This document shows, one piece after another, positions 56,944 through 64,000 of a stretch of DNA of 64,000 bases (positions within the stretch are counted from its first letter, which is position 1; each line of letters begins with the position of its first letter). The DNA is from Planctomycetaceae bacterium (GTDB lineage Bacteria > Planctomycetota > Planctomycetia > Pirellulales > Pirellulaceae): assembly GCA_027487485.1 (NCBI GenBank), contig JAIYDN010000076.1, forward strand, positions 1 through 64,000, written 5' to 3'. The notes beneath the pieces were generated by a model. That model did no database searches and had not been told where the DNA came from. It was given only the letters and a program-made list of their open reading frames with translations. The position numbers and the translations under genes are program-made.

Positions 56944-57486
56944 CTAAAACACCTCGACGACTTCTATCGATTGACTCAGGCAATCCGGGGCGAGAGTTTC
57001 TTGGGGGCTGGGGGCGAAGGCTCTGGTTTTCTTGGTTGGCAACGGGACGCGACGCGAAACAAGAGTCACAAGAATTCCGTCCTGAACTTTTTCGTCCTTT
57101 TGGTTCAGCAATTGGCGATACCAGTGGACTTCACCATGTCGACGACCGCGTTCTTTTAGATCGATGACTTCGGTGATTGCGTAAACGGAATCGCCAACAT
57201 AAACAGGCCTTGAGAAGCTCCAACCGCGAATGTCCACCAGGGCAGTCGTCGCAACCCTGGGCGCATTGGAGCTAAGTCCAGCTAAAATAGACAGACCTAG
57301 GAGCCCATGCACGATCGGTTTACCGAAAGGGCCATTGGCTGCAAAATCCGCATCCGTATGAAGTGGATCGTGGTCGCCCGTTAGCTCCGAAAAATCAGTC
57401 AAATCCGATGCGATGATCGTTCGACGAGGGCTAGTCCACTTTTGACCAATGCCGAGCTCTTCGAACGCAAGTGATTGGTTACTCAT
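56944..57486 (-). CDS. MaoC-like hydratase
   Basis: 180 residues from the ATG at 57486, with GAGGAG six bases before it; a start at 57522 adds 12 residues. The hot-dog-fold MaoC signature is visible: SELTGDHDPLHTDADFAA with the catalytic Asp-His pair, then PFGKPIVHGLLGLSILAGL. Such enzymes hydrate enoyl-CoA or act in side steps of fatty-acid or polyketide metabolism. It begins the minus-strand group with TerB and the FAD protein, about 90 bases upstream of them. Confidence 0.9.
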   Translation of the reverse strand: MSNQSLAFEELGIGQKWTSPRRTIIASDLTDFSELTGDHDPLHTDADFAANGPFGKPIVHGLLGLSILAGLSSNAPRVATTALVDIRGWSFSRPVYVGDSVYAITEVIDLKERGRRHGEVHWYRQLLNQKDEKVQDGILVTLVSRRVPLPTKKTRAFAPSPQETLAPDCLSQSIEVVEVF

Positions 57487-57919
57487 ATGATGCTCCTCAC
57501 CTACGTGTTGGACCATTGCCATTTCGTTGCTACCCAGCCGTCTCCGGGGCTACAAGGTTGGTCCGATTCCATCCGCTTTGATTTTCTGTGTTTTAAGATT
57601 CTGATGCAAGCCCGCTTCAGATGAAACGCATCGATCGAGGTCAAATATCGCGTAGGATCTCCAAACATATCGAAAACTCAACCCAAACTGCCCAAGATGA
57701 CTGCCTTGTCCGATGATCAGATGAAAGGAAGGCTCTTGATCAATAGCGAGCTTGTCCGAGGCGAGCGATTCTTGGGTGTTTCAATCCATGGGGGGAAGGT
57801 ATATCATGCGGTTTCCTTGGCTGAATTCGTTTTTCGTTCCCTTTTCGGAGACATAGCACATCGCTGCGCACGCAATACCCTATCTTTCCCATTTCGACCA
57901 ACTTCGAAAATGGCTGAGT
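57487..57919. other. Intergenic stretch before the helicase gene
   Basis: The divergent promoters of the MaoC gene and the helicase should lie here. A 100-codon frame from 57697 overlaps the helicase start and has no recognisable domain. No strong palindrome or RNA gene was recognised. Confidence 0.5.
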
Positions 57920-59755
57920 ATGGAATCGGACGCCGAGCGTCAGAGGATGATGGAGCGTCGCAAGATTCGCTCGCAAGCCAATGCGGAGTCGCGCGGTGAT
58001 ACTCTTCTTGATCTGGTGATCGAAGACCATCGAACCGGCTTAGGCGGAAGGTATCTTGTTACCTTTGTGAAGCGAAACAGGACGCAGAGTTTGCCTTGGA
58101 ATCGCTTTCGCGTTGGTTCGCCCGTTGTGGCTTCGCTGGAGCCCGATGGGGACGATATTGGTTATGGTATCGTCTGTTCGCGCAACAACGGTTCGGTAGA
58201 AGTCGCATTTGATGAATGGCCCGATGGAGATCGTTTTCGATTGGATATATCGGCTGACGAGATTACTCGATCGAGACAGCTTACCGCGTTGGCTGCGGTC
58301 GGAAATGCTCGAGGTCGAGTGGCTCATTTACGCGACATTCTGCTGTATGAGCGTGAGTCTCGCTTTGACGAACCAAAGCCGCTGGACTTGGACGCAAGGT
58401 TCAATGATTCTCAAAAGTCAGCCATCGAATTTGCATTGGCAAGCCGCGACGTCGCCATCATTCACGGCCCCCCAGGCACAGGCAAGACAACTACCGTTGT
58501 CGAACTGATTCGGCAGGCCGTAACGAAGGGGCAAAAAGTTCTTGCGTGTGCACCGAGCAACACAGGGGTAGATAATCTACTGGAGAAATTGGTTGCCAGC
58601 GGGGTGCGAGTGGTTCGGATTGGACATCCAGCTCGGGTGCAAGAGGAGCTTCAGCAACATACTTTAGATGCGATTGTAGAGTCGGAACCTGCTACCAAAG
58701 TGGTTGCTGACATGCTGCGAGAGGCCGACAAGATTGCGCGCAAGGCAGGTAAGTTCACTCGAGCCAAACCTGCCCCGGGGGCTCGACATGAGATGCGAAG
58801 CGAATCGCGACAGCTTCGTGAAGACGCGAAGTTGTACGAACGTCAGATCATTGCGAATGTACTCGATCGAGCTGATGTGATTTGCGCTACGACGAACTTC
58901 GATCCCGACATACTGGGTGACAGGCGATTTGATCTTGGAGTCATCGATGAAGCATGTCAGTGCACCGAGCCTGGAAGCTGGCCTATCCTATTGAGATCGG
59001 AGAGGATTGTTTTGGCGGGGGATCATTGCCAGTTGCCGCCGACAATCCTGGCGAAGGATGCTGCTGCGGAGGGGTTTGCGGTTAGCATGATGGAACGGTT
59101 GGTTCGCGATTTGGGGGACTCGATCACTCGACAGCTTCAAGTCCAATATCGCATGCATGCCCAAATCATGCAGTACTCATCCGATAGCTTTTACAACGGA
59201 AGCTTGGTTGCTGCACCTTCTGTCGCAGCGCATCTATTGGCCGATCTTGTCGATCCACCTCATGAGCTTATTCTGCAGACTCCCGTCCTGTTCGTGGATA
59301 CCGCCGGGGCAAACTATGATGAGGAGCTTGAGCCGGATGGTGAGAGCCGTTGCAACCCCTTGGAAGCGAAATGGGTCATGCATCAGGTTCGAGAGTTTTG
59401 TGCACTTGGGATTCGCCCCGACGACATCGCCATCATTGCACCCTATGCGGCGCAAGTAAGATTGCTCAGGCAGATGTGTCCGTTTCGGTCGCTTGAGATT
59501 GACACGGTGGACGGATTTCAAGGTCGGGAAAAAGAGGTCGTGATTATTACTTTGGTCCGTTCCAATCCGACCTGCGAAATCGGCTTTCTGGCGGACACTC
59601 GCCGCATGAACGTTGCGATCACGCGAGCCAAACGCAAGCTGTGTATGATTGGAGACAGTGCGACACTTTCAACCCATAGTTTTTACGCGGACCTAATTGC
59701 TTATACTGAGAATATCGACAGTTATCGTTCCATTTGGGAGATCCAGTTGGACTGA
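57920..59755 (+). CDS. Upf1/IGHMBP2-like SF1B helicase
   Basis: 611 residues with an N-terminal OB-like region (about 30-130) and a full SF1 helicase core: Walker A GPPGTGKTT at 183-191, DEACQ motif II, GDHCQLPP motif III, QVQYRMH motif IV, VDGFQGREKEVVI motif V, and NVAITRAKRKL motif VI. Relatives unwind RNA or DNA 5'-3'. The bacterial members are little studied. The start is the ATG at 57920; codons upstream in the same frame are open, so a slightly longer N-terminus is possible. A sulfatase follows after about 57 bases. Confidence 0.92.
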   Translation: MESDAERQRMMERRKIRSQANAESRGDTLLDLVIEDHRTGLGGRYLVTFVKRNRTQSLPWNRFRVGSPVVASLEPDGDDIGYGIVCSRNNGSVEVAFDEWPDGDRFRLDISADEITRSRQLTALAAVGNARGRVAHLRDILLYERESRFDEPKPLDLDARFNDSQKSAIEFALASRDVAIIHGPPGTGKTTTVVELIRQAVTKGQKVLACAPSNTGVDNLLEKLVASGVRVVRIGHPARVQEELQQHTLDAIVESEPATKVVADMLREADKIARKAGKFTRAKPAPGARHEMRSESRQLREDAKLYERQIIANVLDRADVICATTNFDPDILGDRRFDLGVIDEACQCTEPGSWPILLRSERIVLAGDHCQLPPTILAKDAAAEGFAVSMMERLVRDLGDSITRQLQVQYRMHAQIMQYSSDSFYNGSLVAAPSVAAHLLADLVDPPHELILQTPVLFVDTAGANYDEELEPDGESRCNPLEAKWVMHQVREFCALGIRPDDIAIIAPYAAQVRLLRQMCPFRSLEIDTVDGFQGREKEVVIITLVRSNPTCEIGFLADTRRMNVAITRAKRKLCMIGDSATLSTHSFYADLIAYTENIDSYRSIWEIQLD

Positions 59756-59811
59756 CTAGACAGTATTGCAATTATCTCGGGCGAAGTGACCAACTGGGGC
59801 AGAGGATTTTA

Positions 59812-61440
59812 ATGAGACTCTCTAATCGCATGAATCGAATCCTAACTTATTGTGTATCGCTGCTTTTGATCCAGACAATTGGATCGATGATGCAGATTCC
59901 CGTTTACGGCACGGAGCGACCGAACATCATTTTTGTTTTCTCGGATGACCACGCTCGTCATGCGATATCGTCCTATGGATCGAAGGTGAATCAGACGCCG
60001 AACATCGACCGGCTCGCTTCTGGTGGGGCTCGATTTGCGAATGCATTTGTGACCAACTCAATCTGTACCCCCAGTCGAGCGACATTGCTGACGGGGCAGT
60101 ACTCTCATTTGAATGGTGTCCCGGTCTTTAATCGCTTTGACGGTAGTTTGGACCATGTTGCGAAGCGACTGAGCGCTGGTGGATATCACACCGGAATGAT
60201 TGGCAAGTGGCATTTGGGCTCCGACCCCACAGGCTTTGATCGATGGGTGGTATTGCCCGGTCAGGGAGCCTATTGGAACCCCGAATTTCTTGTGCCTGGT
60301 AAGAAGCTGATTCTGGAAGGGCATTGCACGGATGTGACCACTGATTTGGGGATCGAGTTTATGGAGACGCGGCCCAAAGATCGGCCGTTTTTTATGATGC
60401 TTCATTACAAAGCTCCCCATCGCGGCTGGGAGCCTGATCTCAAGAACCAAGCGAAGTTTAAGAACCAAGTGATTCCTGAATCGGAAACGCTTTGGGACAA
60501 TTATGCAACTCGGCCTGCCGCTTTGCCAGAGAATCGACAAACGATAGCTCGCGATTTGACGCATCGTGATTTGAAGCTGGTTCCTCCGAGCGATCTAACG
60601 GGGCCTACTTTGAATCGATGGCAAAACACAGTACCGATGGAATTGACCGTCGATGGAAAGTTGCTGACCGGCGAGGAGCTTGTCCGTTGGAAGTACCAAC
60701 GCTACATGCAGGATTATTTGGCCTGCGTGCAAGGGGTAGATGACGGAGTGGGCCGAGTTCTTGATTATTTAGACAAGTCAGATCTGGCAAAAAACACCAT
60801 TGTGATTTACACCGCCGACAATGGTTGGTATCTGGGAGATCTTGGGATGTACGACAAGCGCTTTATGTACGAGCCTGGTTTGAGCGTCCCGCTATTGGCG
60901 CGAGGGCCGGGCATTCTTGAAGGAAATGTCCCGTCGCAACTGGTTGCGAACATCGATTTGGCGCCCACTTTTCTGGCCCTTGCAGGTCTAGACATCCCAG
61001 GGTCCATGCAAGGGGAATCGCTGCTGCCCCTGTTGCAGGGCAAGAATCCAGAGAACTGGCGAAAGAGCATCTACTACAGGTACTATCACGATCCTGGCCA
61101 CCATAACACAGCCGCCCATCTTGGCGTGAGGACTGCCACGCATAAGCTGATTTACTATTGGAAAAAGCAAGTTTATGAAATGTACGATCTCGAAAATGAT
61201 CCTACCGAGCAAAACAATCTGCTATTCGATCCGACCAAGGCAAAGTTACCCGAGGTTTCAAAATTGCTTGATGAACTCAAGGGTGAGATAGCCAGGTTGC
61301 AGAAACAGTTTCGAGACGAAGGCCAGTTTGCCGACCAAGAATCGTGGCCTAAAACAGGCGTGGACGGCCCCTTTCCCGAGAAATCGAGCATTGGCAAAAA
61401 GACGATCTCGGAAGCGATGAGCGCATCGGTCGCAGAATGA
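59812..61440 (+). CDS. Secreted sulfatase (formylglycine-type)
   Basis: 542 residues from the ATG at 59812, with AGAGGA six bases upstream. It starts with a signal peptide (residues about 8-35). Sulfatase motifs: PNIIFVFSDDHARHA (metal-binding Asp pair), the CTPSRATLLTGQ signature whose Cys becomes formylglycine, GKWHLG, and VIYTADNGWYLGDLG. It resembles arylsulfatase/N-sulfoglucosamine-type enzymes. A maturase (formylglycine-generating enzyme) is not in the window. It probably acts in the periplasm on sulfated polysaccharides. Confidence 0.94.
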   Translation: MRLSNRMNRILTYCVSLLLIQTIGSMMQIPVYGTERPNIIFVFSDDHARHAISSYGSKVNQTPNIDRLASGGARFANAFVTNSICTPSRATLLTGQYSHLNGVPVFNRFDGSLDHVAKRLSAGGYHTGMIGKWHLGSDPTGFDRWVVLPGQGAYWNPEFLVPGKKLILEGHCTDVTTDLGIEFMETRPKDRPFFMMLHYKAPHRGWEPDLKNQAKFKNQVIPESETLWDNYATRPAALPENRQTIARDLTHRDLKLVPPSDLTGPTLNRWQNTVPMELTVDGKLLTGEELVRWKYQRYMQDYLACVQGVDDGVGRVLDYLDKSDLAKNTIVIYTADNGWYLGDLGMYDKRFMYEPGLSVPLLARGPGILEGNVPSQLVANIDLAPTFLALAGLDIPGSMQGESLLPLLQGKNPENWRKSIYYRYYHDPGHHNTAAHLGVRTATHKLIYYWKKQVYEMYDLENDPTEQNNLLFDPTKAKLPEVSKLLDELKGEIARLQKQFRDEGQFADQESWPKTGVDGPFPEKSSIGKKTISEAMSASVAE

Positions 61441-61652
61441 TTGTCGGCCAGACCAAGGGCATAGAATCTTTTACTAGGCGGCCGTTAACGGGAATGATTG
61501 TTGCCACCAGAGTTCCCCAGGGATATACTGGGCGTGATACGAAGATCGGCCGATAGAACGGTTTGTAGGTCCTCTTCGCCCGCCTTGATCGTCCGGTGCA
61601 CATTAGCACCTTATTTTGTTTGTTTCTGTTTCCAAATCAACGAGAAGAATCC

Positions 61653-63131
61653 ATGTCGAGAACAAATCGCCGTAAGTTTATCCAAAACTCATCGGTCATC
61701 GGTGCTGGTTATTTTGTAGCCGCAGGCAGTCGTTCTGCCATGAGCAATTCTGCCAACGAGAAGCTGAACGTAGCGTGTATTGGTGTCGGCGGAAAAGGAA
61801 GCAGCGATTCAAGCAATGCCGCCACGTTTGGAAACGTGATTGCGATGTGCGATGTCGACCGAGGCACATTGGATGGAAAAGCCGAGTCGGATGCATTCAA
61901 GTCTGCTGAGAAGTTCACTGATTATCGTGAATTGTTTGCAAAGCATGGAAAGAATATCGACATCGTCACGGTCAGCACTCCGGACCATATGCATGCTCCT
62001 GTGACGCTGGAAGCCATGCGTCTTGGCATCAGTTGCTACACACAAAAGCCTTTGACCCGGACCATCTACGAAGCTCGATTGCTGGCAACGGTCGCCAAGG
62101 AAAAAGGCGTTTGCACTCAGATGGGAAATCAAGGGACAGCCCTTGATTCCTCGCGTGAGGCCATTGCTCAATTGAAATCGGGCGTTCTAGGCGCTCTGAA
62201 AGAAGTCTATGCATGGTCGAACCGACCCGTGTGGGCGCAAGGGCCTGGTCGACGCATGGATCTTGCGAAGTTTGCAGAGCAGGCCAAAAAGGAAGATGCT
62301 GAAGAAGCAGCAGAAATCATCAAGGAAAAGCAAAAGGAAATCGCACGTGGCCTTGAGAAGCTGGATTGGAAGAGCTGGCTAGGGGTTGCCCCAGAACGCG
62401 AATTTTGGCCAGGTCTTTATCACAGCTTCGAGCATCGTGGCTGGTGGGATTTCGGTACAGGCGCTCTTGGTGACATGGCTTGCCATCAGCTAACGGTTCC
62501 ATTCGCGTCATGCGGTCTGCGTGACCCGATCTCTGTGGTTGCCAAGACCAGTGGGCATGATTTTGATAGCTTCCCTGCAAGCTCGGTGATTAAGTTCGAG
62601 TTTCCTGAGACCTCAGAGCGTCCAGCGATTCCATTCTGGTGGTACGACCGCAAGGGCAACAAGCCGCCGATGGACGTCTTCAAAAAGTGGGGCATTGAAA
62701 ACGTTGCGGACAGTGGTGTTTTGATCGTTGGTGAGAAGGGCGCTTTCTATAGCTCCGATGATTACTGCGGCAAGTACGAGCTGAAGGGTGTCAGCAAAGT
62801 CAAAGTTGACTTTGAACGAGCCGAGGACAAGGGCAATAATGATTTGAACAACATGTACGAATTGTTCCGTGCGAAGATGGCCGGCGATCCGATGATCTGC
62901 AAGTCAAACTTTATTGAACGTGCAGGTCCGCTGACTGAAACCATTCTGCTTGGGAATCTAGCGGTATGGGCCGCGGCCAAGGGTGGCGAAAAGGGTGCTA
63001 TGGGAGAATGGGGAGAGAAAGTGGAATGGGATGCTAAGAACCTTAAGGTTACCAACTTGGCTTCTTTGAAGACCCCAGGTGTCGCTGGATTGATTAAGCC
63101 AGTTTACGCCAAGGGCTATCGTTTGGATTAG
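61653..63131 (+). CDS. Gfo/Idh/MocA family oxidoreductase with Tat-type signal
   Basis: About 492 residues from the ATG at 61653, with GAGAAG upstream. The N-terminus carries a twin-arginine signal (NRRKFIQNSSVIGAG), so export of a folded enzyme is likely. The Rossmann start LNVACIGVGGKGSSD is followed by the family motif TVSTPDHMHAPVTLEAMRLG and YTQKPLTRTIYEARLL (Lys and His region). Such proteins oxidise sugars or inositols with bound NAD(P). A Lys/Glu-rich insert (residues about 205-235) is unusual. A strong terminator follows at 63204-63243. Confidence 0.93.
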   Translation: MSRTNRRKFIQNSSVIGAGYFVAAGSRSAMSNSANEKLNVACIGVGGKGSSDSSNAATFGNVIAMCDVDRGTLDGKAESDAFKSAEKFTDYRELFAKHGKNIDIVTVSTPDHMHAPVTLEAMRLGISCYTQKPLTRTIYEARLLATVAKEKGVCTQMGNQGTALDSSREAIAQLKSGVLGALKEVYAWSNRPVWAQGPGRRMDLAKFAEQAKKEDAEEAAEIIKEKQKEIARGLEKLDWKSWLGVAPEREFWPGLYHSFEHRGWWDFGTGALGDMACHQLTVPFASCGLRDPISVVAKTSGHDFDSFPASSVIKFEFPETSERPAIPFWWYDRKGNKPPMDVFKKWGIENVADSGVLIVGEKGAFYSSDDYCGKYELKGVSKVKVDFERAEDKGNNDLNNMYELFRAKMAGDPMICKSNFIERAGPLTETILLGNLAVWAAAKGGEKGAMGEWGEKVEWDAKNLKVTNLASLKTPGVAGLIKPVYAKGYRLD

Positions 63132-63138
63132 TTTGGGC

Positions 63139-63163
63139 CTCCGTTGGCGGCATGCTAACGGAG
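63139..63163. repeat. Palindrome related to the one at 42754-42774
   Basis: CTCCGTTGGC (63139-63148), loop GGCAT, GCTAACGGAG (63154-63163): ten positions with one G-T pair. It shares CCGTTGGC and the GCAT loop core with the hairpin at 42754-42774 and likewise lies a few bases after a stop codon. It belongs to a dispersed palindrome family in this genome. Confidence 0.7.
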
Positions 63164-63203
63164 CTGCATCGATCCTAGAAGCTGAAGCAAAAAGAGCGAG
63201 CAT

Positions 63204-63243
63204 TGCATTCCGTTCGGTAAACCCGGGCGGAATGCATTTTTTG
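63204..63243 (+). terminator. Strong intrinsic terminator after the Gfo/Idh/MocA gene
   Basis: TGCATTCCG (63204-63212) and CGGAATGCA (63228-63236) form a perfect nine-pair stem around a 15-base loop, followed by TTTTTTG. It lies 73 bases after the stop and ends the plus-strand transcript of the oxidoreductase and perhaps the sulfatase. Confidence 0.9.
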
Positions 63244-63278
63244 TTTAAACACCCTGTGATTTTTGTTTAAACACCCTG
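63238..63278. repeat. Direct repeat with GTTTAAAC palindromes
   Basis: TTTTTGTTTAAACACCCTG at 63238-63256 is repeated exactly at 63260-63278, a 22-bp period. Each copy contains the eight-base palindrome GTTTAAAC (63243-63250, 63265-63272). The first copy overlaps the T-run of the terminator. The pair could be a regulator binding site upstream of the leucine-rich-repeat gene at 63469. Confidence 0.75.
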
Positions 63279-63468
63279 CAAAATGGGATGATCTTGAAAG
63301 ATTGGGACCGTTGGTGCGAGTGTTCTTGGATTAAAATTGGCTGAGAATTGGGCGCACGCGAGGCTACCCGAATTGGTTGGTGAACGTAATACTCTTGGGG
63401 AATCCTATCCAACTGGATCAATCCATCCCCCAGAAGCATCTCGACAGAAAATAGAAGAAGGGCCAGTA

Positions 63469-64000
63469 ATGTACAAACGCCATACTTTGGTTGGTCTAAC
63501 CCAAAGAGGATTCGTAGTCTTTAGCTTTGCTTTGGTTTCAGCAACGCAACTACCGACTGAGCCTGTGATGGCTGATGCTAGGGAGCTAACGAATGCACCG
63601 GAGACGGAAAATGTCTCCGAAGCGGATTTGGAAGCAACCAAGAAACGGATGAAGGAACTTGGGGCGGGGGCCAAAGTCACGATGGACGGCGCCAAGTTGA
63701 CCGAGATCAACATTAAAGATGGTTCTTTTCTTACTTCGGACGATTTTGCTCTATTCGGACGTCTAAGTGATCTCAAGAAATTGCAGATCTACAATTGTCG
63801 TTTTTTAAATTCTGAGATGGCAGCACAGATAAGCGGCCTGAAGGAACTGAAATCGCTTGCGTTAACGAATACGGTCATCGACGATGCTGCCGTCGACATG
63901 ATTGTGAAGTCCTTTCCTAATTTGTTAGACCTGGACCTGTCATCCAATGCGAACATGTCGGGCCAGATTCTAAAGCCGATTTCGACCCTCAAGAATTTGC
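63469..64000 (+). CDS. Secreted leucine-rich-repeat protein, truncated by the window edge
   Basis: An open frame runs from the ATG at 63469 off the right edge (177 codons visible). AAGGG lies six bases upstream. The N-terminus has a signal-like hydrophobic stretch (GFVVFSFALVSATQ) with Ala at the presumed cleavage. From about residue 85, leucine-rich repeats begin: FGRLSDLKKLQIYNC, SGLKELKSLALTNT, FPNLLDLDLSSN, of the planctomycete type with about 24-residue spacing. It probably binds partners outside the cytoplasm; function unknown. Confidence 0.85.
   Translation, partial: MYKRHTLVGLTQRGFVVFSFALVSATQLPTEPVMADARELTNAPETENVSEADLEATKKRMKELGAGAKVTMDGAKLTEINIKDGSFLTSDDFALFGRLSDLKKLQIYNCRFLNSEMAAQISGLKELKSLALTNTVIDDAAVDMIVKSFPNLLDLDLSSNANMSGQILKPISTLKNL

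Noticed and set aside
57697-57999. 100-codon frame before the helicase
   Set aside because: Overlaps the helicase start in another frame and shows no domain or convincing ribosome site.

Overview
The window reads as a chromosomal segment of a planctomycete, most likely from the Pirellulaceae. This is inferred from gene content: a secreted one-Cys sulfatase, a Tat-type Gfo/Idh/MocA oxidoreductase, a DUF1080 protein, a leucine-rich-repeat secreted protein, a CX4CH cytochrome-like secreted protein, two genes of the tetrahydromethanopterin/methanofuran C1 system (fhcD and mfnB), and many short palindromic intergenic repeats. Coding density is moderate and genes lie on both strands in short operons. 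No prophage, insertion sequence or CRISPR array was seen.

Layout. 1-3008: tandem repeats, one secreted hypothetical protein, then 1.2 kb of gene-free, palindrome-rich DNA. 3009-8858: a membrane flippase-like protein, metK with its terminator, an isoprenylcysteine-methyltransferase-like membrane protein, and the minus-strand group of a small unknown protein, an M24 peptidase and fhcD. 8859-15205: a gene-free stretch with a possible structured RNA, then gyrB, hisB and a pair of M16 peptidases, one non-catalytic and one catalytic. 15249-17716: purN and two thioredoxin-fold proteins. 17998-25532: a complete F-type ATP synthase operon in the order atpB-E-F-H-A-G-D-C, with an unusually long subunit a and a perfect terminator-like hairpin between atpG and atpD. 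25688-32277: dnaE, a small unknown ORF, mfnB, RNase D and an ACT-domain protein. 32363-38561: a secreted cytochrome-like protein, gmd, xerD, galE, a PlsC acyltransferase and a small helical protein, suggesting envelope and polysaccharide work.

38646-43010 is the most accessory-looking part. It holds tRNA-Leu(GAG), short repeats, an AbrB-type antitoxin beside a Doc toxin gene broken by an in-frame TAA, an 883-residue protein of unknown family, a 68-residue proline-rich protein, and more repeats. 43011-50901: peptide deformylase, a secreted hypothetical, an ExbB-type channel without ExbD, a BON protein, a CNNM/CBS membrane protein, a DUF1080 protein, a membrane-anchored P-loop GTPase and a TerB-like protein. 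50858-57486 (minus strand): a P2-type ATPase overlapping sthA, then an FAD oxidoreductase, a TerB protein and a MaoC hydratase. 57920-64000: an Upf1/IGHMBP2-like helicase, a sulfatase, an oxidoreductase with a strong terminator, and a leucine-rich-repeat protein cut by the right edge.

The genes join housekeeping functions (replication, ATP synthesis, SAM, histidine and purine synthesis) with typical planctomycete secreted and C1 functions. The best candidates for undescribed biology are the 39880-42742 gene pair, the GTPase/TerB pair at 48373-50901, and the structured element at 9342-9444. All of these are inferences from sequence inspection alone; no searches or folding programs were run.
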